From Candidatus Hydrogenedentota bacterium (GTDB taxonomy: Bacteria > Hydrogenedentota > Hydrogenedentia > Hydrogenedentales > JAEUWI01), in the NCBI GenBank assembly GCA_030430835.1, contig JAUIKJ010000111.1:1-8524 (forward strand): a stretch of 8,524 nucleotides of DNA, in the 5' to 3' direction. Every line of letters begins with the position of its first letter. The first letter of the stretch is position 1. Shown here in pieces: positions 1 to 6,506 of the stretch. A program made the position numbers and the translations under genes. The notes under the pieces are model-generated. The model was not told where the DNA came from. It saw only the letters and a list, made by a program, of their open reading frames with translations, and did no database searches.

Positions 1-522
1 TACCAGTACCCGCCCGCGCATTTCGAGACCCCGATTGCGCCGCGTGCCGAGCGTGTGCTGCCATGGCGCGTGGTGAAGCCGGCGGACCTCAACTGGCGGG
101 CAGACCCGCCGATTCTGGTTGCGCCCGACGCGGGCGCCGTAATGTATGTGCCGGGCAAGCCGGCCTACAGTCTGGAGTTTGATCTGGAGATCGAAGAGGC
201 GGGCCGCTATCGGGTGGATGTCGTGTTGATGAACGGCGTCGTTGCGAGCAGTTGCGCCATCTCGATCGACGGGAAGCCCATCGGCGCGCCGCACGACCTG
301 CATTCCACCGGCTTCGATCCCGTCTTTCTTTCCCTGGACCTGCACGACCTGGATACCGGGACCCACGTGATTCGTTTCGAGGGCGTCGACCAGCCTTCCG
401 CTGCGGCCCGCACCCTGGCACCGTCTTTTCATGCCCTGGCGGTGCAGCGCATTCTCTTGTTGCGCCTGCAGGATGTCGAAGGCTATCGCGTGGTGACCGA
501 GCGGCTGCTCAACGAGAAGTAA
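1..522 (+). CDS. C-terminal part of a secreted or glycan-active protein with a beta-sandwich (carbohydrate-binding-like) tail; 5' end outside the window
   Basis: The frame is open from base 1 to the TAA at 520-522, giving 173 visible residues, so the gene starts upstream of the window. The GTG at 55 is only an internal codon. The visible part has alternating hydrophobic strands typical of a jelly-roll: a 'YSLEFDLEIEEAGRYRVDVV' stretch (about residues 57-76), then 'CAISIDGKPIG' and 'LDTGTHVIRFEG'. The order 'GRYRV...IDGKPIG...L..GTHVIRFEG' is what is seen in carbohydrate-binding-like modules. It also resembles C-terminal domains that follow the DUF2961 (GH172) catalytic domain in planctomycete-like bacteria. 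No catalytic domain is visible, so the enzyme class is a guess from domain pattern only. No clear intrinsic terminator follows. A candidate promoter for the next gene lies about 60 bases downstream, so that gene is probably transcribed separately. Confidence 0.6.
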   Translation, partial: YQYPPAHFETPIAPRAERVLPWRVVKPADLNWRADPPILVAPDAGAVMYVPGKPAYSLEFDLEIEEAGRYRVDVVLMNGVVASSCAISIDGKPIGAPHDLHSTGFDPVFLSLDLHDLDTGTHVIRFEGVDQPSAAARTLAPSFHALAVQRILLLRLQDVEGYRVVTERLLNEK

Positions 523-579
523 TCCATCGCCGCCAGGGAGTCGAAACCGCGCCCTGCCGTGCGTTGTTGCGTTGTGCAC

Positions 580-609
580 TTGCATTACAGCCCTATCGAA
601 TGCTATGCT
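580..609 (+). promoter_or_regulatory. Candidate sigma-70 promoter of the DEAD-box helicase gene
   Basis: A -35-like TTGCAT (580-585) and a -10-like TATGCT (604-609) are separated by 18 bases. Transcription would start near 616, giving a leader of roughly 170 nt before the helicase ATG at 788. The match is to consensus hexamers only and no start site is known. Confidence 0.4.
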
Positions 610-625
610 TCCATCAGTCAGTAAC

Positions 626-664
626 GGTTGCTCTCGCAACCATCCCCGCGGGCTTCGTCCCCGC
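626..664 (+). other. Two tandem small hairpins in the helicase leader
   Basis: GGTTGC (626-631) pairs perfectly with GCAACC (636-641) around a TCTC loop. GCGGG (648-652) then pairs with CCCGC (660-664) around a seven-base loop. Neither is followed by a T-run, so they do not look like terminators. They lie just downstream of the predicted transcription start and may shape or stabilise the 5' end of the mRNA. Confidence 0.4.
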
Positions 665-714
665 CACTCGCTCACCTCCAATTTTGGGCACTCGCCTGTG
701 CGTAGTCTCCCCGC

Positions 715-776
715 GTTGTCAGACCTGAGCAAGTGAACCTCAGGTCGTGACCGGCATTCGATACCGGTAGGACAAC
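715..776 (+). ncRNA. Candidate cis-regulatory three-way-junction RNA in the leader of the DEAD-box helicase
   Basis: Three nested, fully Watson-Crick helices can be read directly. P1 is GTTGTC (715-720) with GACAAC (771-776). P2 is GACCTGAG (722-729) with CTCAGGTC (739-746), with a nine-base loop. P3 is ACCGG (750-754) with CCGGT (764-768), also with a nine-base loop. The junction linkers are A721, 747-749 and 769-770. The 3' strand of P1 ends at 776 and the Shine-Dalgarno AAGGAAG begins at 777, so folding of P1 would be coupled to ribosome access. I do not recognise it as a named riboswitch or leader family. Its function, possibly temperature response or autoregulation by the helicase, is inference. 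Long leaders are known for some cold-induced DEAD-box helicase genes such as E. coli csdA/deaD. Confidence 0.5.
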
Positions 777-783
777 AAGGAAG
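777..783 (+). promoter_or_regulatory. Ribosome binding site of the helicase gene, abutting the P1 helix
   Basis: AAGGAAG lies four bases before the ATG at 788 and fixes that start. It follows the last base of the three-way junction without a gap, so it is likely exposed or occluded depending on the fold of the leader. Confidence 0.6.
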
Positions 784-787
784 AACC

Positions 788-2065
788 ATGTCTTTTGATC
801 AATTTGATGTACACCCGAAGTGTCTCGATGCGCTGGCGAAACAGCGCATCACGGCACCGACACCGATCCAGGCGGAGTCGATCCCGGTCGCCCTTGAGGG
901 CCACGACGTGATCGCGGTCGCTCAGACCGGCACCGGCAAGACGCTCGCCTTCAGTCTGCCATCCGTAACACGTCTTGCCGACGTGAAGCGCCGCCGTACT
1001 TCCATGCTGGTGCTCACACCGACGCGCGAGTTGGCACAGCAGGTGGACAAGGTCATCTCCGCGATGGCACGTCCGCTGGGGCTGCGCACGGTCTGTGTAT
1101 TTGGTGGAGTCGGAATGTTCCCGCAGACCAAGGCCCTGCGCGCCGGCACGGAGATCGTCATCGCGACGCCCGGCCGCCTGCTGGACCACATGGCGCGCGG
1201 CAATGTGCGCTTCGACGATCTGTCTATCCTCGTGCTGGATGAGGCGGACCGCATGCTCGAGATGGGCTTCATCGCGGACATGCGCCGGATCATTTCCGAA
1301 TTGCCCGAAGAGCGCCAGACGCTGCTGTTCTCCGCCACCTTCGCGGACGATGTGCGCCACCTAGCGCAGGACTTCCAGCGGAATCCCAAGCGCATCGAGG
1401 TGGGTCCGGTCGCCAAGCCGATCGATACCGTATCGCAGGCGATGTACGGCGTGGAGGCCGACCGGAAGACCGAACTGCTCTCCACGATTCTCAAGGATCC
1501 GGAGGTGCGCTCCGCGATCGTGTTCCTTCGGACGAAATACCGCACCGACAAGATCGCCAAGATACTGAATCGTCAGGGCGTGAAGGCGCAGGCGATTCAC
1601 GGTGGCCGATCGCAGAACCAGCGTGATCGGGCACTCGACCACTTCCGTCGCGGAAACGCGAATGTGTTGGTCGCCACCGATGTCGCGGCGCGCGGCATCG
1701 ATATCCAGGGGGTGACCCACGTGGTGAACTTCGACATCCCGGGCAGCTTCGATGACTATGTGCACCGCATCGGCCGCACGGGTCGCGCGAGCGAGAGCGG
1801 TTCGGCGATTACCTTCGTGACCCCGCAAGACCTTAAGGACCTGGGTACGATTGAGCGCGGCCTCGGCAAGCATCTCCCGCGTACCGAGTGGGACGGCGAG
1901 GTGCAGGTGCGCTCCCTCTACAACCCGAATGGCGGTGGGCAGTCCCAGCGCGCGAATCACCACGGCCGCAAGGGGCCGCAGCGTCCCCGGCAGGGTGGCA
2001 ATGGCGGCAACGGGAACGGGAAGAGCTTTCGTCCACGCCGGCGCTACGCCCAGCGCGCTCGCTAA
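788..2065 (+). CDS. rhlE: ATP-dependent DEAD-box RNA helicase, RhlE subgroup
   Basis: This 425-residue cytoplasmic enzyme uses ATP to unwind short RNA duplexes and remodel ribonucleoproteins, in ribosome assembly, mRNA turnover or cold adaptation. All core motifs are present in order: Q-motif PTPIQ (24-28), motif I AQTGTGKT (45-52), Ia PTRELA (78-83), Ib TPGR (127-130), II DEAD (151-154), III SAT (182-184), V ATDVAARGID (296-305) and VI HRIGRTGR (326-333). The opening 'MSFDQF' and the 'FGGVG...P' and 'LDEADRMLEMGF' blocks match RhlE best among subfamilies. After about residue 380 there is a basic, Gly/Asn/Arg-rich low-complexity tail of some 45 residues, expected to bind RNA non-specifically. 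The ATG at 788 has a good Shine-Dalgarno. The gene stands alone, with its own structured leader and its own terminator. The RhlE assignment over a closely related subgroup is likely but not certain. Confidence 0.95.
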   Translation: MSFDQFDVHPKCLDALAKQRITAPTPIQAESIPVALEGHDVIAVAQTGTGKTLAFSLPSVTRLADVKRRRTSMLVLTPTRELAQQVDKVISAMARPLGLRTVCVFGGVGMFPQTKALRAGTEIVIATPGRLLDHMARGNVRFDDLSILVLDEADRMLEMGFIADMRRIISELPEERQTLLFSATFADDVRHLAQDFQRNPKRIEVGPVAKPIDTVSQAMYGVEADRKTELLSTILKDPEVRSAIVFLRTKYRTDKIAKILNRQGVKAQAIHGGRSQNQRDRALDHFRRGNANVLVATDVAARGIDIQGVTHVVNFDIPGSFDDYVHRIGRTGRASESGSAITFVTPQDLKDLGTIERGLGKHLPRTEWDGEVQVRSLYNPNGGGQSQRANHHGRKGPQRPRQGGNGGNGNGKSFRPRRRYAQRAR

Positions 2066-2087
2066 CGCATTGCATCCATGAAACACG

Positions 2088-2122
2088 AAGCCCCGGTTAC
2101 CTGAAAGGTGCCCGGGGCTTTT
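2088..2122 (+). terminator. Intrinsic terminator of the helicase gene
   Basis: AAGCCCCGG (2088-2096) pairs with CCGGGGCTT (2112-2120). Inside the loop a second small helix, ACCT/AGGT (2099-2102 with 2106-2109), extends the stem. A short TTTT (2119-2122) follows. It lies 22 bases after the helicase stop. Read on the minus strand the same stem could also stop the convergent deacetylase transcript, although the T-tract on that side is poor. Bases 2123-2173 hold only a 5-bp GCGGC/GCCGC hairpin (2142-2158). Confidence 0.8.
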
Positions 2123-2173
2123 CGCTGGTCATGACGCAAGCGCGGCCGATTCTGCCGCTCGGGTGGTATGGGG

Positions 2174-3025
2174 TTAGTAATCGAGGCCCGGGCGCGGGAC
2201 GGGAGCTTCGGCTCCTGGGATCGGCTCGCTCATCGATTGGATGAGTTCCTCCATCGCGCCGAAGCGGACCAGTCGAAACGCCTCCGCGAGCCGGCCTTCG
2301 GGTAGCGCACCTTCCCGGGCGCAGGCGCTCCCCTGTGCCTGCACCCACATCTGCAGCAGCGGCGTCGTATCGCCCTCCATGGCGGCGTCAAAGGCCGGCA
2401 CGCGCCGCCCCCAGCTTTCCGCCTGCAGGCGATACTGGTGGATGATATTGCGCACCATGGCCTTGTGCGCGGCGAAGGCCGCCACCTTGCGATCGCACTG
2501 TTCAGTTATGTCGATGAATTGATTGGGCTCGGCAATGTCGCGGCCGTAGTACCATCGCTCGCATACCGAGAAGGGGTGCAAGCCCTCCGCGAAATGCTCG
2601 GGATGATGCAGGTCGAAGCAGGCTACCCAGTAGGCCTCTTCAACGGCCTGTGCCGTGACGACGTGATCGAGGTTCCCCTCGAAGCGGCCGAAGGGATCGA
2701 AACTGAACACGGCGTAGGGCCGGTGTTTACGGAAGAGATACACCATGCGTTCCCGCAGTGCGACCTTGGACACATCGGCAAGCGTGTCCGTAGGGAAGCC
2801 GAGATCGACGATTTCCGCCACGCCCATGATCGCCGCTGCTGCCGCGAGTTCCTTCGTGTTGCGGTCACGGGTCTCAGCCTCGTTCAGTCCGACCGAGTCC
2901 TTGGCGTCGTCGGTGACCCGAACCAGTACGGTATGCCAGCCTTCATCGGCGAAGCGCGTAAGGGTGCCGCCGAAGAAGGCGGCAGCGTCATCCGCGTGCG
3001 GACATATGGCCAACACCGTTCGCAT
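2174..3025 (-). CDS. PIG-L (LmbE-like) family deacetylase
   Basis: A 283-residue protein of the zinc-dependent PIG-L/LmbE/MshB family, which removes acetyl groups from N-acetylglucosamine-type sugars or related amides. The N-terminus has the family signature as 'CPHADDAAAFFGGTL': H10 and D13 are expected zinc ligands and D12 the general base. The usual 'HPDH' motif appears as NLDH (118-121). H121 would be the third zinc ligand, but the first His, which in MshB (His144) stabilises the reaction intermediate, is Asn118. No signal peptide or membrane segment is seen, so it should be cytoplasmic. The ATG at 3025 has GGAAG nine bases upstream. It lies 110 bases downstream of the oxidoreductase on the same strand with no clear promoter between, so the two are probably co-transcribed. 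The natural substrate cannot be read from the sequence. Confidence 0.88.
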   Translation of the reverse strand: MRTVLAICPHADDAAAFFGGTLTRFADEGWHTVLVRVTDDAKDSVGLNEAETRDRNTKELAAAAAIMGVAEIVDLGFPTDTLADVSKVALRERMVYLFRKHRPYAVFSFDPFGRFEGNLDHVVTAQAVEEAYWVACFDLHHPEHFAEGLHPFSVCERWYYGRDIAEPNQFIDITEQCDRKVAAFAAHKAMVRNIIHQYRLQAESWGRRVPAFDAAMEGDTTPLLQMWVQAQGSACAREGALPEGRLAEAFRLVRFGAMEELIQSMSEPIPGAEAPVPRPGLDY

Positions 3026-3055
3026 CGTGTCAGGGCTTCCGTTCAGTTTTCTTCG

Positions 3056-3094
3056 CGTGCCTTCGTACAGCCCCCGCGACCGCGATGCGGCACG
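3056..3094 (-). other. Inverted repeat in the oxidoreductase-deacetylase intergenic gap
   Basis: CGTGCC and GGCACG (3056-3061 and 3089-3094) form a 6-bp perfect stem around a GC-rich loop. There is no T-run, so it is not a standard terminator. It could be an mRNA processing or stability element between the two co-oriented genes, or chance. Nothing else was seen in 3026-3135. Confidence 0.25.
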
Positions 3095-3135
3095 AGTCCT
3101 TATCGCGTTCTATCCGCGGGCAACGGGGACACACG

Positions 3136-4467
3136 TCAGCCGAGTTCCCAGCCTTTCTTGTACGAGGGCTTGATGAACGCCTGGGCGGCCGGCGCGTTGA
3201 CGCAGGTCATCGTCTTGTGGTCCCAGTCGAAACTGGATTGCGAACGATAGGCGGCGTTCGCAAGAAGCACCGTTTCGGAGAGCGGGCCGCTATAGGCAAA
3301 GTTGCAGGTCGGCGGCGTGTCGTCGCCCTTGCACGCATTGAGGAACTCCACGTGGAACCCGGGGGAATCCGGAACCGTTTGCTCCGGCACCGCGAATTCC
3401 ATGGCGTCCTCGTGGGTGAGCTTCGGCACCCAGTTGCCTTCGGCGTCCTGCTGGAGCAGCACACGCTCGTCGAAGCCACAGAGGAGGAGGCCCTTCGTGC
3501 CGATGAAGAGTGTGTTCTTCCCGCCGGCGGAGAGGCCATATTCCTTGAGGATTTCCGGCCCGCCCTTGGCCTGGTACCAGTGCAGCTTGAGTGCCTTGCG
3601 CCCATCCCGCTCCGGGAAATCGAACCACGAGTGCATCGCTTGGGTCGTCATCTCCGGGTGGGGGGGCGGTCCGTCTGCGCCGGCGTGGGTCGGGTAGTCC
3701 AAGTTGAGTGCGGCGAAGGGAATGTCCAAAATGTGGCAGCCCCAATTGCCGGACTCGCCCGTGCCGAAATCCCACCAGAAGCGCCATCCATAGGGAGTAA
3801 TCTTCGAGTCGTAGGGGGTGTGTTCCACCGGACCGAGCCAGAGATCATAGTCCAGGGTCGCGGGAACCGTCTGCGGCTCTTCCTGGCGCGGATACATGCC
3901 GCGCTCGCTGTTGACCCAGCTGTGGACCTCGGTCACTTCGCCGATCGCGCCAGACTGCACCAATTCCGTGACGCGGTGCATGTTGTCTTTCACGTGCCGC
4001 TGCATGCCCAACTGCGTGGCAACCCCCTTGTGCTCGGCGAGTTCCGTGAGTTTGCGAATCTCCCACACGTTGTGGGCCATCGGCTTCTCGAGATAGAGGT
4101 GCAGGCCGTAGTCCATCGCCATGTAGGACGGGTGGAAATGGGTGTGGTCCGGCGTGGCCACGACGACCGCATCGAGTTCGTTGTGCAGCTTGTCCAGCAT
4201 GCGCCGGTAATCCGTGAACTGGCCCGAGGCGTCCATCCGCGCGAAGGGGCGTCCCGCGCGCACGGAGTCCACATCCGCAATCGCGATGATATTCTCCTTG
4301 CGCACGTTGCCGTAGCTGTAGGCACCCTGGCCGCCGACACCGACGATGGCGATGTTCAGTTTTTCGTTGGCCGATCCGGGCGCAGCGATCGCTGGTCCAG
4401 TTTTCATCGCGGCCACGCTGAATGCGGCAGCCTTCATGAAGTCTCGGCGGGTCAGTGTACGGCGCAT
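3136..4467 (-). CDS. Gfo/Idh/MocA family oxidoreductase with a Tat signal
   Basis: A 443-residue NAD(P)-dependent dehydrogenase-like protein, expected to oxidise, reduce or eliminate on a sugar or sugar acid. The N-terminus 'TRRDFMKAAAFSVAA' is a twin-arginine signal (R7, R8), so the folded enzyme, perhaps with its nucleotide bound, should be exported; cleavage is likely near 'AIAA' (26-29). A Rossmann fold follows with GVGGQG (43-48), 'IADVD' (63-67) and the hallmark EKP (127-129), whose Lys128 is the usual catalytic lysine. The C-terminal alpha/beta domain carries 'DYDLWLGP' (206-213) and 'GNWGCHILD' (240-248), with His245 and Asp248 as probable active-site residues. This form is common in planctomycete-like bacteria with many paralogues. 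The ATG at 4467 has a perfect AGGAG seven bases upstream (4475-4479). It heads a unit with the deacetylase and is divergent from the sulfatase. The substrate is unknown. Confidence 0.92.
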   Translation of the reverse strand: MRRTLTRRDFMKAAAFSVAAMKTGPAIAAPGSANEKLNIAIVGVGGQGAYSYGNVRKENIIAIADVDSVRAGRPFARMDASGQFTDYRRMLDKLHNELDAVVVATPDHTHFHPSYMAMDYGLHLYLEKPMAHNVWEIRKLTELAEHKGVATQLGMQRHVKDNMHRVTELVQSGAIGEVTEVHSWVNSERGMYPRQEEPQTVPATLDYDLWLGPVEHTPYDSKITPYGWRFWWDFGTGESGNWGCHILDIPFAALNLDYPTHAGADGPPPHPEMTTQAMHSWFDFPERDGRKALKLHWYQAKGGPEILKEYGLSAGGKNTLFIGTKGLLLCGFDERVLLQQDAEGNWVPKLTHEDAMEFAVPEQTVPDSPGFHVEFLNACKGDDTPPTCNFAYSGPLSETVLLANAAYRSQSSFDWDHKTMTCVNAPAAQAFIKPSYKKGWELG

Positions 4468-4520
4468 GACAAATCTCCTGTGCGAAAGCCAATGGCTATG
4501 GATTGTGGATGTAAAGCCGC

Positions 4521-4550
4521 ATCATACGCGTTTTCGGGGGGTGTCGTAAA
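4521..4550 (-). promoter_or_regulatory. Candidate promoter of the oxidoreductase-deacetylase unit
   Basis: On the minus strand, TTTACG (4550-4545) and TATGAT (4526-4521) are spaced by 18 bases, with four and five of six consensus matches respectively. Transcription would start about 47 bases before the ATG at 4467. A small palindrome AGCCA-A-TGGCT (4487-4497) lies in the resulting leader. Confidence 0.5.
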
Positions 4551-4566
4551 TTCCAAGTGGGCCGCG

Positions 4567-4572
4567 TATACT
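4567..4572 (+). promoter_or_regulatory. Candidate -10 box for the sulfatase gene
   Basis: TATACT (4567-4572) is a good -10 element. The only -35 at 17 bases is a poor TCGTAA (4544-4549), which overlaps the -35 of the divergent promoter. A weak -35 suggests dependence on an activator, but that is inference. Start of transcription would be near 4579. Confidence 0.35.
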
Positions 4573-4577
4573 GCGCG

Positions 4578-4624
4578 CATCCGCAGCACCACGGCACCCG
4601 GGCCGGGTGTTGCGCGGGCGGATG
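4578..4624 (+). other. Hairpin at the predicted 5' end of the sulfatase mRNA
   Basis: CATCCGC (4578-4584) pairs perfectly with GCGGATG (4618-4624), enclosing a second helix CACCC/GGGTG (4595-4599 with 4605-4609). The outer stem begins about where transcription from the TATACT box would begin. No T-run follows, so it is more likely a 5' mRNA structure or a protein-binding site than a terminator. Confidence 0.35.
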
Positions 4625-4700
4625 ACGGTCGTGAAGCGTGGGGTGGGGCGCTGTTATCCCCGAAGCGCTTGCACCCGAGGACAACGATGAGGATGTGACG

Positions 4701-6260
4701 ATGCGATCCGGTATGGCGATGCAAGGATTTGGACTCTTTCTACTGGCCGCCCTGGCCGCAGCCGGCCCGGCGTCCGCCACCGAGACGCGTCCGAACATCC
4801 TGCTCGCCATATCGGACGATCAATCCTTCCGCCACACATCCTTCGCAGGCTATCCCGGTGTGAAGACGCCCCACTTCGATCGTGTGGCCCGGGAGGGCAT
4901 CTATTTCAGCCAGGCCTTCAGTGCATCGCCGGGTTGCAGCCCCTCGCGCGCCGCGCTGCTTACCGGGCGCAATTGCTGGCAACTTGAGCACGCCGGTACC
5001 CACGCAAGCAGCTTCCCGGCGCGTTACCACAGCTACCCAGACATTCTGGAGACCGCCGGCTACGCGGTGGGCTTCACGGGCAAGGGCTGGGCCCCGGGTG
5101 ACTTTGAAGTCTCCGGCCGAACCCGCAATCCTGCGGGGCCGGAGTGGAACGATGTGCGCACGAAAGTGCCGGTGGGGATGTCCTCGAAGGACTATGCGGC
5201 CAACTTTGCCGCCTTCCTGGAGAGCCGGGAGCCCGATCAGCCTTTCGCATTCTGGTTCGGCGGTCACGAACCGCACCGCGCATTCAAGCCCGGGCTGGGG
5301 CGCGAGCAGGGGAAAGTCCTGGCGGACGGCACCCCGCCGCCTTTCCTGCCCGATACGCCGGAGGTGCGTGATGATATGCTCGATTACTGCGCGGAGATCG
5401 AATGGTTCGATCAACATCTGGGGCGAATGCTCGCGCTGCTCGAGGCCAAGGGGGAACTGGACAACACGATCGTGGTGGTGACCTCCGACAACGGCATGGC
5501 CTTCCCGCGGGCGAAGGCAAACATGTACGAATACGGAATCCATATGCCGCTGGCCATCCGCTGGGGGAAGGCGGCGGGCGGGCGCAGAGTGGATACGCTG
5601 GTGAGTCTCGTGGATCTCGCGCCAACTTTCCTGGCGGCCGCTGGCGTGGCGCATCCCGGCATCGAAGGCGATGCCGTAGCCATGCGCGGGATCAGCCTGC
5701 TCGACGTGCTGACCCAGAGCGAAGTGCCCGGTGCCATCGCCGCGCGCGACGCGGTATTCTCCGCGCGCGAACGTCATTCCTCCTCGCGCTACGAATCTCG
5801 GGGCTATCCGCAGCGGGGCATGCGCACGCAACAGTACCTCTACGTGCGGAACTTCCACCCGGACTATTGGCCGGCGGGTGCGCCACAGAAGTTCGGTGAG
5901 GGGAGCAACCCGGTGGACACCGCGGAACTGGGTCCCATGCACGGTGCCTACCACGACATTGATGCCTGCCCGACCTTCGACTTTATGCGTGACCACCGTG
6001 AGGATCCGGCGTTCGCACGCTACTTTCGCTGGGCGGTCGATAAACGCCCGGCGGTGGAGTTGTACGACATCGTCGCGGACCCCGCTTGCCTGAACAATCT
6101 TGCAACCGATCCCGCACACGCGGAAACCGCGAAGCGCCTGGGTACCCAGATGGACGCCTATCTCCGGGAGACCGGTGATCCGCGCATGGTCGGCGACGGC
6201 GAGATCTTCGAGACCTATCCGCGCTATAGCAAGCACCGGACATTTCCGAAGCCGGAGTAG
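4701..6260 (+). CDS. Secreted sulfatase of the type I (formylglycine) family
   Basis: A 519-residue hydrolase that removes sulfate esters or N-sulfate groups, probably from a sulfated glycan. The start is the ATG at 4701: GAGGA (4689-4693) sits seven bases upstream and residues 1-26 then form a clean signal peptide ending 'ASA'. The in-frame GTG at 4638 would put an acidic extension before the signal. The catalytic motif is CSPSR (79-83), where Cys79 should be converted to formylglycine by a sulfatase-maturing enzyme not in this window. Metal-site residues include D39-D40 in 'SDDQ' and D263-N264 in 'TSDNG'; K128, H189 and K272 lie at expected active-site positions. The C-terminal 'ELYDIVADP..LNNLA' block is typical of the family. 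The overall pattern recalls heparan N-sulfatase (SGSH)-like members, but the true substrate is unknown. It is divergent from the oxidoreductase and converges on the tRNA gene. Confidence 0.93.
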   Translation: MRSGMAMQGFGLFLLAALAAAGPASATETRPNILLAISDDQSFRHTSFAGYPGVKTPHFDRVAREGIYFSQAFSASPGCSPSRAALLTGRNCWQLEHAGTHASSFPARYHSYPDILETAGYAVGFTGKGWAPGDFEVSGRTRNPAGPEWNDVRTKVPVGMSSKDYAANFAAFLESREPDQPFAFWFGGHEPHRAFKPGLGREQGKVLADGTPPPFLPDTPEVRDDMLDYCAEIEWFDQHLGRMLALLEAKGELDNTIVVVTSDNGMAFPRAKANMYEYGIHMPLAIRWGKAAGGRRVDTLVSLVDLAPTFLAAAGVAHPGIEGDAVAMRGISLLDVLTQSEVPGAIAARDAVFSARERHSSSRYESRGYPQRGMRTQQYLYVRNFHPDYWPAGAPQKFGEGSNPVDTAELGPMHGAYHDIDACPTFDFMRDHREDPAFARYFRWAVDKRPAVELYDIVADPACLNNLATDPAHAETAKRLGTQMDAYLRETGDPRMVGDGEIFETYPRYSKHRTFPKPE

Positions 6261-6284
6261 GTGCCAAGCGGATAGAAAGACGGC

Positions 6285-6324
6285 AAAAAGAAAAAGGGCT
6301 TGCAGCATTCGCTGCAAGCCCTTT
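6285..6324 (-). terminator. Terminator of the tRNA-fMet gene, usable in both directions
   Basis: AAAGGGCTTGCAGC (6293-6306) and GCTGCAAGCCCTTT (6311-6324) form a 14-bp perfect stem with an ATTC loop. On the minus strand it is followed by a strong T-tract (complement of the A-run 6285-6295), eleven bases past the tRNA 3' end. On the plus strand it lies about 30 bases after the sulfatase stop, but only TTT follows, so it should be weaker in that direction. Confidence 0.9.
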
Positions 6325-6334
6325 AGCGCTAAAT

Positions 6335-6411
<77 letters not shown>

Positions 6412-6422
6412 CCAGAACCCAG

Positions 6423-6452
6423 AGAATACCAAACACAGGCCCGGTTGTGCAA
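6423..6452 (-). promoter_or_regulatory. Candidate promoter of the tRNA-fMet gene
   Basis: On the minus strand TTGCAC (6452-6447) and TATTCT (6428-6423) are spaced by 18 bases. The -10 is preceded by TGG, giving an extended -10 form. The tRNA begins eleven bases after the -10. The rest of 6412-6506 shows only a 4-bp GCGG/CCGC hairpin (6468-6480) and no intrinsic terminator for the upstream gene. Confidence 0.5.
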
Positions 6453-6506
6453 GCCCGGATTGGTCCAGCGGATCAACCGCGTGTATGTACGGTACGCCTG
6501 GCCATG

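Noticed and set aside
608..612. CTTCC able to pair with the helicase Shine-Dalgarno GGAAG
   Set aside because: It overlaps the predicted -10 box and lies upstream of the predicted transcription start, so it would not be in the mRNA.
673..679. CACCTCC identical to the anti-Shine-Dalgarno of 16S rRNA
   Set aside because: It matches the helicase Shine-Dalgarno AAGGAAG poorly (only three contiguous pairs), so it is not a convincing sequestering strand.
3085..4698. Long plus-strand open frame opposite the oxidoreductase
   Set aside because: It is the antisense of a well-supported Gfo/Idh/MocA gene. Its translation is rich in Arg, His and Val with no domain, and such antisense frames are common in GC-rich DNA.
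4638..4700. Sulfatase start at GTG 4638
   Set aside because: It would add 21 residues, many acidic, before the signal peptide. The ATG at 4701 has a good Shine-Dalgarno and begins a normal signal sequence.
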